A DNA stretch of 64,000 nt from Haemonchus contortus (GCA_000469685.2 LS997565.1:30846645-30910644), one strand, 5' to 3'. Shown: positions 48,001-60,970, counted from the first letter of the stretch. Notes: generated from the sequence alone by a model not told the origin. Numbers and translations are program-made.

Positions 48001-51000
48001 TGAGCTTAAACATTTTGTAGCGAATACTGGTTATACGGGAAACGGGCTGTTGAATCGGTCAAGACCAGCGACTGTGGTGGATTTGAGCTTTTCTGTGGTC
48101 TGAAGCAGTTACATAAAGAGTAAAGGATAAAGTTTTCGGTGTTAATCAATCCTGTCTGATGAATGCGCCCCCGCACTTGACTTCCATTCAGAATCGCAGT
48201 GGCGTAATGAGTGCGTTTGTGGCCTATACAATGAGTTGCGGAGGCCAGCCGATGTACAAGTCAGTGCTTTTATCCTCCCAGACGAGTCTGGTACCAATTC
48301 ACCGACCCCGGAGGAATGGAAGGCTTGGTTGGCCTAGGTGGGCATCGATCCGTGATTCGAACTCCTGACCGTGCGTGTGATATAGTGCGCCACTTACCAC
48401 TACACCACCTCAGCTCCTTCCAGTTATCGAATAGAAAGCGTCAATGAGGGCTATCTATCTTAGGAACAATCTAAATAGCTTTAATATGAAGTGAAAATCC
48501 CGTCGGAATCAGTAAATGGAAGTAATTCGAACTAGTGTACGGGAAATATTTCAACCGGCAAATGCTTCCCTGAAATACTGTAAACACCTCTTATCAGCTT
48601 TGTTATTTGCCTTCAATGAGGTCGACTTTTGCTATCGGAAATGTATCGTTATTTTTCCTGAAACGAGGAGTGGCGGGTCAATCAAGCATTCTGGCTTCGA
48701 CACAGAAAGGATGGGAGCCCGGTCGAACCAGCGATAAACTCATCTGATAAACTACGAGTGCAGTTTACAAAATGTAGACCCTTCTCCCAGTTAAAAACAA
48801 CAAGTTGTAGCCAACACAATAAATGCATTTCCAAATAAAGTCACAAACTTGAAATACCCTATTTTAAGGATTAGCAAATGCAAGGATTACTGTGATTTCG
48901 ATTACAGCTGCAGTTGCAGAAAATCCAGTAAGTTTTCCTTACTGGATTGTTCATTCCCAAGAGTAGTCAAATCCAGAAAAAGGCGCTCCAAGAGTGTTTG
49001 GTGCTTCTGTTGCCGTTTAAAAAGAGCTACAGGAAAGTGTCCAAAAATCGAACTTTGTTCGTACTATTAGCACATATTGCTGCTGAGGCGGTTTGCAGTA
49101 TTGTACTTGAACCTCATGAAGAAGAATATGTAGTAAAACAAATGGCACGGATGAATTTCTTTTGAAAAAATGTATTAGAGAAAGGAAAGGAATTGAACCC
49201 ATAGCTTCCCGACCCTGCCCACGGAAGGTGGTGTCGTAAGGCGTTACAAATTGCTAACAGATACTAGAGTCCTTCGGAACGAGTCATTCGTTTACGCACT
49301 GCTTTTCTAGCGTGTGCACAAAGACGTTCACATGGCGCAAAGAGCTCTTTTATCAAAGGTTCCCAGTCAAAAAACATGAACGCTCCCGGTTGAGAAGGAA
49401 AAAATGCCCAGTTGAGGTTGATTTAACATGTGCTAGATTCCACTTTCGAGAAAGATTCAACAATTTCAGATTTCTTTGCTGAGATGCTGCTAAGCATAAT
49501 CATCTCCCTCGAAAAGAAATAAATGCATGATAAAACTGACCTTATGGATGGCTTTGCTCCGTGTGACTGAAAGCATGCAGAGAGATCGACCATGGAAAGC
49601 ACCCTAAAGGTCATACATATGGTAGGTTAACAAAGCCATGGTATGAACATAATAGAACATACATGGAAGCCAAGCACGGAAAGTCGTGGAGTTCCGGGCT
49701 GATTTTGCACCATGGCAGTTTCAAGAGCCTTTTGATCAGGAGGATTTCCACCACGTCGATTCGTCATGTACCTGAACTTATAGGTGGTATAGGTGTAGTG
49801 AAGGAAATGGTATCACAACAACGATTCGATTTTCTACATCCAAGCAATACAAACCAAATGAAAGCTGTCTTGATGGCATTTTCATTAGCGGAAGTTCCAC
49901 AGAGCATTGTTTGCACAGCCTGGTAAAGTGATGGTTTAGGTAATTGGAGTAAAGATGAAATCGTTTTAATGAGCAACCTTAAGTCCTTTAGGAGCAACTG
50001 AAGTGAGCGCCTTCGAAATACCATCGGGAAAGTCATTTCGAGGAAATGAACCTAACGCAGGCCGTGAAACCAACGACGTCTGAAACAGTCACAAGTTTAA
50101 CATCTCCTGCACGTTCAACGCTAGTCAGGACATATTTGAAAGAAGGTAAAAAATGAAAAAAGCAGACTGGCAGCCGAAACCTTTTCATGGCTTGGAGATG
50201 ATTGGAATTCAGAGCGCAAAGTGCCCTTAATTGTTACCTTGCCTGGATAACCTTACCTTTTTCAGATCACCTGTATCTCAGTTCTTCATTCCTAAACTTG
50301 GGCTCTAGACCCAGCTTATTAACAACCTTGCGTTTACAAGGATTGAACACCGAGATACCGTATTGTAAAGTAGGTCCGAGGAAGTTCTTATATACCTTGG
50401 AGTAACATGGATGCAGTAGGAGGAATTCGAAAGAGCTTATGTCGTCCACGTGGTAGTTTGATCGATAAAAGCAATATAAGGAGTGATATAGAAGGTGGGA
50501 TTACCCGTGACCTATGAACATAGTCCTGCTATGCTGCCCAGAAAATTTCACCTAAGACGTGGTAATGCTTCGAATTCTGGTCCCCCAAATGAAGTACTCC
50601 TCGACTCGTCCTGTGACTGATAATGAAAAATTTCATTTTGAATACCCATGCAATGCCAATGTAGTGAGTCGCGTCATGGGAATCACTGGTTGACTGATAG
50701 AGCCTCAAACGTAGAAAGAGTGGGTTCAGTGAGCCATATTGGCCTTTTAGTAGGAAACAAATAGGAGAATACGCCTATCGTGGAAGTCTCTGCAAACGGC
50801 TCTGAGTTCCGAAAAAGAGAGGTCAGTAGGGACAACAAATGTTCTATCGGATAAAAATGATCTAAGACAAGTGATTATGGACATTTCTGACTATCCTTGT
50901 CCTACGGTGCAACTTGTTGAGCAAAATTCAAACAAATGCTTTGCAAAAGTCAAAATACACAAATTTCATGCTTTGGTTTCCCTTTATATGTTTTTCCAGA

Positions 51001-54000
51001 CATTGAGCCCTTGGACATTGAGTACTTGAATCCTTGCAGTTCCCTTCAGAGGGTATATTGACATGAAGAAATAACAATGAGACCTCATATGTGGAGCACA
51101 ACTTGTTTTTTCAGCGATATGAAAACAACTACGGTGCTAAGCACTCTTGAGCCGCCTTGCTCTGGCAGTGGTACTTGCGTTTAAAGCATGGACGTAGAGT
51201 TGCTTTCACACTGCTGGTTTTCTTTTGAAAACCTAAAGGTTTCCCAGATGCAAAGCCGATTATATTTCAGGCTCCTCTTAATCAGTTCTAGAGGGTCACA
51301 ACCGATCAAAATGCGGAATGCCGTTTGCATCTTCATATTTGAGGAAAATCCGCAAAGACGATTCAATTCAATAGGGACTGATTAAATTCGGGTGACGTCT
51401 TATAGAACAGGCAAAGGGATAAAGGCTAAAGTCTTAGGGCGTTAATCATAGCGGTCTGAGGGATACGCCCACGCATTCGATTTCCATTCAGAAGTGCAGT
51501 GGCGTGCTGAATTCCTATGTGGCCTATACAATGAATTCAGGTTGCCAGCCAATGTACAAGTCAGTACTTTTATCCTCCCAGACGACATCTGATATGAATT
51601 AACCGGCCCTTGTTGTTGGCCTAAGCCTATACAATAACTTGTGGTGGCCAGCCTATGTATGTACAATTCAGGCGAGATTCAAAGCCGTGACCATGCGTGT
51701 GTGAAGTGCGCCATTGCCACTACACCATCTCCGACCCCGTAGGACAGGGAATGACTACATAAGGATGAAGTGGACAGTCCTGAATAACACCGGCCTCTGC
51801 ACAACATTTTGCGTTCCAATGTTTTTCATTGTAATGATTGACCAGGAAGCGTTGCTTGGTTCTCCGCTTTCTTGAACAATATCGTAGAGACAGGAACGGA
51901 CTGCTGTGTTCGACTCTGCAAAGTCTGTTAGTTTCTAGTTTTGCATCCCGCCAAGGTAATCAATCACTTCGGTCATTTCGATTTTCTATGATAGCAGGTT
52001 TAGATTTGCCTAGTTAGACTGGCTGATCCCTCACTGTAAAGTAGTTTCGACTTAAATATACATATATTGAAGGCCTGATATTTCAAACCAGCTGCCCACT
52101 GGAGTGCACTAAATTTCTATTTTTCACAATGATTTTACGCCTGTTGCATTTTTTTTGGCAATAAAGTGTAATACTGAACGATGATTAATTGTCCGCCGAA
52201 CTTCTCTCATATCACTGACATGCACGTGACATGCTGAAGAAGAAAAGGTATAAGAAGTTGCTTTTATGTTTCTCAATTGCAATGGCTTCCAGATGTGCTT
52301 GTAGAATGCTCCAAATCATGCCAAACTAACGTCCTGCACACATGGATCTCTATTCCTGCTCATCTCAACTGAATGGAAAATGCAGACAATGAAATGCCAG
52401 ACTGCTTCTGGCCATGGCAGAAGATTCTAGACCTACGTTCTCAACCATGGAGCCATAGACGTGTGCAGAGAAGACATTGAACGGACTCAATACAAGCCCC
52501 CTCAAGCTAATCCATAATTACATTTCCAAAGTCAACATTCTCTTCTGAGCATTTCGAAGCGATCTTAGCACAGTTCCTTGAACACCCTAAGGATGGTCTT
52601 CAGCCTCAAACAAGACTAGAGCCAGTACTTGTGCTTCCCAGGCCCGCTGCTCTTTATCATTGATTAGCAATAACGAAAACCAAACCCAAGTGGCAACAGC
52701 GATTATTGACGATGCCTTTGATTTTACGTTAAAATTATCTCAAAACTTGTTTTCGTGAGAAGAAATATGGATTGCTGGTCGAAGGACAAAATAGATTCAA
52801 CATCATTTGGTGGACAGCAAGTTGACATATTAGTTAATCAAGAAAATGAGATTTCAAATGCAACAGATAGTGGTACCCCAGTAATGTAGTATAAACTCAA
52901 CAAGTACTAACCACTGTTCTTTATGCTTTGAGAATAGTAATAGGGCAATCCATACCAACGGCGCTCTATCCTTTACCTTTTCCTCTGACCCAGTAGAACT
53001 GGCATGGGTAATAAATATTTGACATATACTCACTTTTCCACCATGCAAGAAAAGAATTTGTCCTATCGCTACTTGGGGTCTTCAGACGGTGGCGAGACTT
53101 TTTTATCTCAAAAAAGCTCCGTAATAAAAGTCAGAAAAACTCGGGGAAGATAAGAGTCGACTTTCTACCAGAACCTGATAAGACAGCGTAAACATGATAG
53201 AGTATTCTATAAAAACTGGGTACGGTAGCCCTTCCTGAATTTCCACCTTTCTGATCAATCTTTTACTGCTTCTCAAAAAACTAGCCCGCTTCCTATCAGA
53301 CAAATGGATATTTGGCAATTTATAGGCAATCACTTGACAATCGAAAAACTTCAAAACGTTCTTCATGACCACTTCTGAATGAATTTGGAATGTTCTTATT
53401 AAAAATAAGATCGCCTACCTGAGATTAACATATGCACGTCATAAGTATGATAGCAAACAATCAAAAGGCTGCTATAAGGCTGGAACCGTGAGCGGTGCAC
53501 AGACCCGTCACTGGCTGTAAGCATGAATATGTATTAAACTTTACTTACAATGAAATGTGGATTAGCAGCGGCTTTGACCAAATCAGGATGATTGTAACCG
53601 AGCGGAAGGGAAGAAATCTGCGTGTAGACGTCAAGTAGAGTGTTTCCTGAAAAGCTTTGTCAGGTTGCCGGCGAAAATCTTCTGGAATGATTGATGACTA
53701 GCTCACCGTCAGCATCGACCATATAATTACCGAACGATTTTTCGAAGTCTGCGAACAGACGGACGGACGTCGTTTGCTGCAATGGGTGTTTTGAGAGCGG
53801 ATATCATGCCATATACTCAAAGTTGCTTGGGATTCACAGGAACAAATCTTTTATTGAGGGTAATAAGTAAAAATATTACTGGTTCAGTTTTTCTAGCGCT
53901 TCAAGGTGCCAGAGAAGAAGGGGATGGGATTCTGTCAAAGGTGAGCATATTCACCACCGAAAAACTATAACTATGAAAAGCTCGGTACAACTATGAAAAA

Positions 54001-56199
54001 GTGTTCCGATTTGTGTGTTGAATTCATATCCAAATCACCTTAAGGAAACCAGTGCAATAGCTTTTGAGCAAGGTAGACGTCATATAAGCTGAACCATTTT
54101 CCAGGTCCCATTCAAATAAATATTTACTGGGGTTGAGCTCTGAGAATTTGCACACTGCACGTGTTGGCTTTGAGTGCCCCTTTTTGAATGTGCAAACATG
54201 GAGACTTTGTGTGATTGATGTTATTTTAAACTGAGATTACACTGGTTGCCGCAACGCCCGACAGCAATTTTTCCCATTTCATGGCACTTCATTGTGGGTC
54301 GTTTCTACGAGTCAGTTGATACTGGGAAACCACGCCAGATCGATGCAGGACCTTGGGGGTACTACTTCAAGATCAGAGACCAGAGATTTCCTCGATAGAG
54401 GACTGCTGGGAAGGAATTATGCAGAAGGGGTAATAAAATATCAAAACGAATGGAAACTCGTCCCATAAAATGCAAGGACTAACTGGTCTTTTTTCAAATT
54501 TATTTTATCTCATGGTTAATGGTTTACTCGAGCACCCCTCCCACCAAGCGTGTTTGTTTGTGCACCATGGGACCCAGCAGTTTTCCATATGGTGATATTG
54601 TATCTATGTGGCATGCAAGGAAATAGCCACATTACGAATTCTGGAGATTCGTCTCATTACGAAATGACATTGGATTCGTGGCGCTGAATGATTGACATAG
54701 CGGCAAAAAAGCCATTCCAATGTGCGAGAAATGACACATTTCAATCCCCTCGTTCTATGTTTGTTTCTTTCAGTTTATTCTCCTTTCTGAGTTTTCTTCT
54801 TTATTACGTAGCAGTTTCTTGCTTTTCTTTGTTTTTTGTTTATGGCAGAGGAGGGAGGACTGACGCCGATTTTATGGCAAGAAGCGAGAGAAAAGTGCAC
54901 ACGTGATACACCCGCTACGACGCCGATATTCCATTTAGCTGGCAGTTGTCCAGTCGTGCTGGCCCAAGGGTACAGAAAATCGTGTGATCGTGGTGGAGTG
55001 TAATAGCACTCTGGAAACGAGTGGCCACTAATTAAAAGCCGAGGCGGGAATGCACGTGCATTAGCCAACTTTTGGTGAGCTTCCCTCCTAGTGTGTGGGC
55101 CATGGTGAAGGGTCATGATTTCCCACCAGGGGCCGTAATGTATGCTTCACCGAACAGGGGAGGGTTCCCTTCCTGGTAAGGTATGCTCTCGGGGAGAGCA
55201 GAGAGAGAGACCCGAATCGGGCGTCCCAGCCCCGAACAGGAGAGCATACTTTACGGTCCCAGGTGGTAGAATTTCGAAACAAATGTGAGCACTACAAGGA
55301 TGCCCTACAACTTTGAGCTGAAGGCTTTCGCTTTCGAAATCGATATGTTTTACCGGTAAAATTTCAAGTTCAAAGTTGAAATGAGTTTTGATGGCATAAA
55401 CTAAAATTGCCGGTATTTGATAGAGAGATTACTGACATGCAATGGATCCATCTTCTTTTTGATTTCTAGTGAAGCTGGTCCTGGCACTTTGGTCTTCATT
55501 GATGGCCCAGAAGGCTCACGTGTCGCAATGCTGGCTACATTTCGCACTGAAATTAGATTAGAGCACTTGAAGAATTCGAAATCCAATTTGAAGAGGCTTC
55601 TTTCTTTTTCGCTACTCAGAATTAGATCAAAATCGCAAATAAATCGTTTTGAAATGTCAAGATGAGTTTAAAAGTTAGCGAAAAAGATTTATTTTAAAAA
55701 ATAAAAACAACTTTCATTCTGAAAGATATCAATTCAGGTAGTACAGTTTGAGTGAAAAGTGCTCTCCTCAACAAATAACTCTTGTGGAAACCATCTCATT
55801 TCATTACGGGCATTTCTTAGCTAGAAAGCGACGGAATGTTCATCGACGCTCAAGGATTTGGCCCAATCTAAACAGAAGATCCCGTCTTTTGCTAAACATT
55901 CTCACTAACAACGGCGGCAAGTTGCTATCCATTGCCATAGGAAGACTGATCAAAAACCGCAACAAAACTGATTAGCTCTTATCACAGAAAATAACGGCAG
56001 ACGCTTTCTTTGGCTATGGTTTTTCCAGCCGCTTTCTCTCGTAACTATCAGTGAATGACGGCCGATATAATGAATTCAAAAGAATTGTAATCAAGGGAGA
56101 AAACCGAGGATATGTCAGTAATTTATGATAGGAGTTGTGATGAAAGAACGACTGACCAGGGAGGGCAAATTGCGCCTGGCGAGCGGCTCGAGAAAGCAT
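45083..56199 (-). CDS. gta-1: 4-aminobutyrate aminotransferase, mitochondrial (GABA transaminase)
   Basis: PLP enzyme that transfers the amino group of GABA to 2-oxoglutarate, giving succinic semialdehyde and glutamate in mitochondria. Fourteen exons: 56157-56199, 55437-55546, 53707-53776, 53549-53646, 49978-50079, 49855-49919, 49663-49771, 49541-49603, 46508-46651, 46147-46278, 45654-45794, 45452-45598, 45290-45388, 45083-45214. All phases join, giving 484 aa plus TGA, the normal family size. Residues 1-14 ([14 protein letters not shown]) are a typical presequence start. Landmarks: [59 protein letters not shown] (cofactor Asp about 311) and TFSKKL (Schiff-base Lys about 343). The CGTSANENA segment has one Cys where the mammalian enzyme has two. 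The long introns (about 3.5 and 2.9 kb) each hold a SINE. Confidence 0.95.
48118..48425 (-). repeat. tRNA-derived SINE (family 1) in a gta-1 intron
   Basis: About 308 bp. Read on the minus strand, the head is tRNA-like: an A-box-like GGTGGTGTAGTGG and a B-box-like GGAGTTCGAATCACGG. The body includes GGTACCAGACTCGTCTGGGA and the far end is an AT-rich tail. It is the best-preserved copy in the window. Confidence 0.7.
51416..51745 (-). repeat. tRNA-derived SINE (family 1) in a gta-1 intron
   Basis: Same family and orientation as the copy at 48.1 kb (shared GCAGTGGCGTG, GGCCTATACAATGA, ATGTACAAGTCAGTACTTTT and a tRNA-like head near 51.72 kb). The middle carries an extra partial duplication of the GGCCTA..CAATAACTTGTGGTGGCCAGCC stretch. 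Confidence 0.65.
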
Positions 56200-57270
56200 A
56201 GCTTAATTGTGGCCACTGCCGGGTTCCGCCCCCTCTTGCCAAACCACCTCCCCGTGAGACACCCCTTTTCCCCCTACTTCTCTATGCTGTGACCGTTTCA
56301 TTGCGGGGTTTTTACTCACTGATCTTACACCATTGAACTTTGACTGAAAACAAACAAACGGAGCTAAAAAAATAGAATCCAGTGAGACAGTGCATCATAT
56401 CCTATTACCTTCTTGTGCACCTTCAAATGGCATCAGTCTCCCTGGTGCAGGCAAAGAGACAGGAAGCGAGACTCAGTTTCCACATCGGGCTACTAGTGTT
56501 CCATGAGAATACCCTTGTTTTAGCCGTCAGCCGAGTTTAAAAGCATAGCTATGTGTACGTTAAGCGAAAACGGTAAATTCCTCCATGATTGGCACTAGTG
56601 GGGCTTATACCGCACGAAAAACCGCTATAGAATGCGGAACAGCACAAGTGTTCCTATGTATTAGGTTACCGATAAGCAGGACCAACCTCTCGGACACCTC
56701 TACTACCCCCCTCTAGTAGATGAAGTCATCTAAAATCGCCGACAACCTTAGGAATGCGTAGTTGCTACAGCCCGACGAAGCAGTGCCCGGACTGCATCTT
56801 ATTGTTAGAGACATAGCTCTGACTTACTGACCTTTGATTTTTGCACTTTGAACAACACAGACTTAGTCAGTGGTTCAAACTTGTACCTAAAAAGTGACCA
56901 TAAATGATGTAACGGAATTGCAAATGGCACATCTCATACGGCGAAAACTTGATCATTTCATGCATCGCGTCCCAACAACAGCAAACTGTAATAAAAATGG
57001 TGGCCCTAATCAGCCACGGCGTCTTTCCACCAAATTCTTAGGGCACCAATATCAACTTGCCAAAGGGAAGAGAAAAAGAGTTGGGACAATCTTCATTCAT
57101 CGATGGCGCCTGCCACCTATTCAATGATGATTTTTGGATTTTTGTTTTTGGTAACCGCTTGAAGGCTCCCATTACATGAAAATCGTCAGGGATAAAATTA
57201 GGTGATTGAAGAGAATGAGAGGGAAGACGATAGCTAGCTTCTTCAGATTGACTTTCTTCATTATATTGCG
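56200..57270. other. Region upstream of the gta-1 start codon
   Basis: Presumed promoter side of gta-1. No identifiable regulatory element; AG acceptor-like sites just above the ATG (GGCAG and ATTAAG) could serve trans-splicing but are not distinctive. No gene seen. Confidence 0.4.
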
Positions 57271-57271
57271 G

Positions 57272-57326
57272 TGTGGTCCAGCCGCGGAGTGGAACCTGCT
57301 CGGTTCCACTCTGCGGTTTGACCAAC
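57272..57326. repeat. Hairpin with CCGCGGAGTGGAACC arms
   Basis: CCGCGGAGTGGAACC, loop TGCTC, then GGTTCCACTCTGCGG, extended outward by TGGTC/GACCA. No associated gene. Confidence 0.7.
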
Positions 57327-57399
57327 CGGGCCGGAATAAGGATTTGTCCTGCAGTTACTGGAAGAATATTACTGATGGCACAGTGGCACCTTCGGATAG

Positions 57400-58680
57400 G
57401 GCACCTTCGTGATAATTTCAAGGTAGGTTCTAGATTTATGGGTTATATAACGAATGTTTTGGTGCAGAATAGTGTATTGGTAGCAGAGATAGCAAGTAAA
57501 TTTGCAGTGTGGGAGAAATGTAAGGGTTCCGGAGACCAGTCAAATTTGGAGTTGTACGAAATTATGAGAGAGGGGTGTTCCTTACAAGCAAATCGCCGAT
57601 TGACACATCAGCTATTCTGTTTTGATGATAATGCTCGAACATGCTCAGGATATTTTGGAAACTGAAGGCATTAGCAGAGCCAAGAAGCTAATCAACAGAT
57701 TAAAAGGAGCTACATTGGGTGGTGCAATCCCAGCTATTAACTCTTCGAAAAAGACAACAAGACGAGTTTCCGGGTTCATTTTCTTCTTTCTTCTCTGAAT
57801 AGTTTTTGCTCTTTCGTTAAAGGGGTTATTAAGTTTAACTCCAATCGTCGAAAATGTTGAAAAGCAATAAGGGACAGGTTGTTTTTTGAACTCATAATTC
57901 CATCAAAGTTCCAGTCATCACCAACAACGAACCAGGAGGCTATCGTTGCAATTGAAGGTGTTTAGTGGGTTCTGGAGCAACCAGGCTGTCGTGTTGAACA
58001 GATTGTGCTGGATATTGTGGTACCGTTTCCTCGAAGTAGATGAACATTTGTATCAGCCCTTTTTTAAAGAAACAACGACTTCCCAGTTTGAATGAATGCA
58101 AAAATATGTGGAGTTCCTGACATTCCTTCTCTATTAAAAAAAAACTTCTTCATGTTTTTCACAGAACAAGTTTCAAGAACATTCCGCAGATTCTTCTGAA
58201 ACAGACTTAGAGGAGGATCGAGGGCGGGTCAAAGCTGATTTGCAACTCTATCCGATCTAGGGCTAAGTCCACTCTTTGAGCAAAATATGACTGACTTTCA
58301 GGTTCGCATCAAGAGAATGCTCGGAATATCGAAAGCAGCTCACATCAGCCATAGAACACTGTCTTACTGACAAACATACTCGCAATGAACGTGAAGTGGC
58401 AGAGTTACTGTTTTGGGTGATACACAACTTCCGTCCAACGCACTTGACTTTCTCAGTCTCGGGCCATCGTTTTCAGCAGCACAAGGCATCAATTTATATA
58501 GACTGCGAGATCTACTGCGTTGCAACGATCGCCGTGAACGAAACCTGCACCCTACCCCGAATCACGGATCTCTTCCAACTGCACCGTTTTCGCGTATGTT
58601 TTATAAAGAACCTGACCCTGTGCCAAATGCACATTGGAAGTGCGGATACTGTCATCTGGTGTGCTTACATATTAAAATAA
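57400..58680 (+). pseudogene. Probable retroelement (reverse-transcriptase-type) fragment
   Basis: In the plus frame at 58413-58685 the segment TQLPSNALDFLSLGPSFS resembles the block found just upstream of the palm in Penelope-like and related reverse-transcriptase proteins (L....L..L..GP.F). The preceding 58.3-58.4 kb carries a Glu/Lys-rich helix-like stretch one frame away. No catalytic YADD-type motif follows before the GC-rich island. Tentative. Confidence 0.3.
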
Positions 58681-58685
58681 CATAG

Positions 58686-58960
58686 GCGGCATCAGAACAG
58701 CGACTTGACACCGGTGTCGCGATTCATGGCCACCCTTTTGGGCGCGATCCGCATCGGTTGTACTTGAACCCACAAACCTCCACGCTCACCGGACCACCAC
58801 ACCCTACCTGCGCTCCGTACAGGAGGGCCGACCAATCCCTCGTGGACCAAGGGGTATCTGGCTGGGGAAGGCCTCTGCCTCGCCACGGCGACCCCAGCCA
58901 TGAAACTCGCGACGGGGATCCCTGCCCCCGACACAGGAACATCTTTGTGAGCACGGCGAG
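58686..58960. other. GC-rich island in AT-rich surroundings
   Basis: About 270 bp with clearly higher G+C and CpG than its neighbours. The minus strand is open for 80 codons (58692-58934) and also in a second frame for 86 codons (58724-58984). I recognise neither protein. A (GA)n run follows at about 58970-58982. It could be the GC-rich end of a retroelement, a promoter-like island or foreign DNA. Confidence 0.4.
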
Positions 58961-58999
58961 AGCTACAAGAGAGAGAGAGAGCAATCAGAATGAAAATAC

Positions 59000-60150
59000 C
59001 CGAATAAGCATGAAGAATAATTAGCTACATATAAAGAGTTATAAGACTACATACAAAGGGCGCTGAATTTGTGAAGACCGCTTGATGGAGGCTCTCGTTC
59101 GAGTGGTGACAACTGCTTGTAGGGGTGGCTGCTCGTTGGATGGTGTAGACTGCTAGTGACGATGCTTCCTTGAAGCGGGGTCGCTTATGAGGCTGCTGTC
59201 GTTTCCTGTGTTAGTGGCACAGCAACAGGTTGTGTTCAAGACCACAACTACTGCACGTCACCTCACAGGCGTCCTTATGCCCAGTCCTCAGGCATCTCAG
59301 ACGGAGTTGCGGTTTTTAAAACTCTGCAGTCATACAATCTACTGTGGAAAGGTTATTAGTTGCAAGTTTATACTTGCTTATAATTGATATTGAGACTATA
59401 TACAAGTATGTACTGATGAGATCGAGAGGAATGAAATATTGATTATACGGATGGTTGACGCCGATTTGTAAACCCGTGCTGAATACGGAAAGGGTAACCA
59501 CTTCACGTCAGTAAATTGGACCACCATTCAATTTTTGAAAAAGAACATGAACACGCGATTTCGATGCTCTGGGAGGGACTTGGATGGTTTTATGCGCAAC
59601 CGTTCGTGCCGTTTCACTCCTTTTTAAACTTTGTGTACGGTTTTTCACGGTGAAAATGCATATGGGAGGGACCACGCAGCGGCGCGACACCTCCCTTGCC
59701 TGGCGCTCTCTCTGGCGAGATAGTAGTGGGCCTGAGTTTGGGAAGGAATGGTGAGGTTGTACTGTGTTCCGTGCTTTAGAACAAACTAACTCTTGGCACA
59801 TGTTGATATGCTTGCATATGATGGATACCCTTCTTCTGAAAAAGAGCCTATTTTTAAGAAGGAGGAGGGGGGGGGGGGTTCCGGGTTGAGTGAGATGTTT
59901 GATAAAAGTTGAAGGTCTAAATTGGACCACCCACCCCGGAGCCCCTCCCCTTCCTAAAATTTGGTGAAAATGCACAGTTATAACGTAAAAAGCTATGAAG
60001 CGCCCCTAAACACCATTACGGGGTCGACTACTCTGACGAGGAAGCCGCGCCGCAGCGTGCACCCCCCTCCCCCCCAACTACATTTTCACCTTTTTCACAA
60101 GCTATTCCCATTTCTTTCCCAGTGCAGGATTTCTCGTATACACTGAGAAT
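59000..60150. other. Repeat-like stretch with G and C runs
   Basis: Contains a run of about a dozen G near 59868-59878, C-rich stretches at 60062-60076, and a minus-strand open frame (59508-59975) that looks like repeat sequence. No gene supported. Confidence 0.4.
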
Positions 60151-60154
60151 ATCA

Positions 60155-60970
60155 AGAGGGCAGATTTCGTTTAGTGCCATTCGAGTGATCTTGTGATTTG
60201 GCATCAATATTTTCGATAATCTTACGAGACCGTCAGCCGAAGTAATTATCTCTTTTGCTCTATCATAAGGTCAGTTCCCTCTTGGTATAAGGTCTTGCTC
60301 TATTATGGCGACCTCTCCAGGCTCGAGACAGGACGTTGTTCTCCAACACACCCGAAACTTGTCTGAATTCGTTCTGAAAAACGCATTGCATCCACAGCTT
60401 GTTTCCTTGATTGAATAATATCAGGCTCATAGGGTAGATTATTAATATTCTCAAAATTTCCTCCTTTCGGGAAGGGAAACCTGAGATTTGTTTTAAGAAA
60501 ATCTTCTGGACATGGAAGAACTGTTGTACCGTCTTCTAGACATTCATCTTTTGTGATATGGGAACCGTCCCGTTCGAACAACTTTTGCGGCATTTCAGGC
60601 TAGGGTTGCTCGATTACGGCTGTTGGTGCATGATAAATACTAATACTTAGGTTGTCTGCTGTTAGAAGCCCTTTGCCGTATATATAGGGTTGGTCGAATA
60701 CGGTTTTTGCTGTTTGGAGACCTGACGGTTTCTTTGTGTATGATTTGGATCGGATAGTAGGTCATGATAATAATCTAAACCGACCAGAATGTGGGGCTTT
60801 TGAGGCTCTCCACGGAGTTTCTAGTTGGCCAGATAGATCCTATTTTCATTCAGGAACGAAGCATCTGCTCTGGTTAATTCGACGGGCGCTGAGACTGCGG
60901 GTTTTGATGGATACCTTTATTAACACCTCGCGGTGGTTCAATAGAATTGCAATGCAAATTGCGTTGGAAA
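60155..60970 (-). mobile_element. Degenerate BEL/Pao pol remnant
   Basis: Minus-strand translation shows, in broken frames, a segment after the protease (HILVGLDYYHDLL near 60.78 kb, preceded by FLNENRIYLAN-type sequence). Without the reverse transcriptase or integrase core it continues into the integrase C-terminal tail (FLKTNLRFPFP, YEPDIIQSRKQAVDAM near 60.45 kb; MPNHKITRMALNEICPLDIL near 60.2 kb). The order and motifs are those of BEL/Pao polyproteins. The centre is deleted and there are frameshifts and stops. It is separate from, and opposite to, the element at 61.3 kb. Confidence 0.65.

Noticed and set aside
57038..57421. 127-codon minus-strand open frame upstream of gta-1
   Set aside because: It spans the GC-rich hairpin and has no recognisable motifs; not connected to gta-1 exon 1 by splice signals.
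59508..59975. 155-codon minus-strand open frame
   Set aside because: Low-complexity, repeat-like sequence crossing G and C runs; no recognisable protein.
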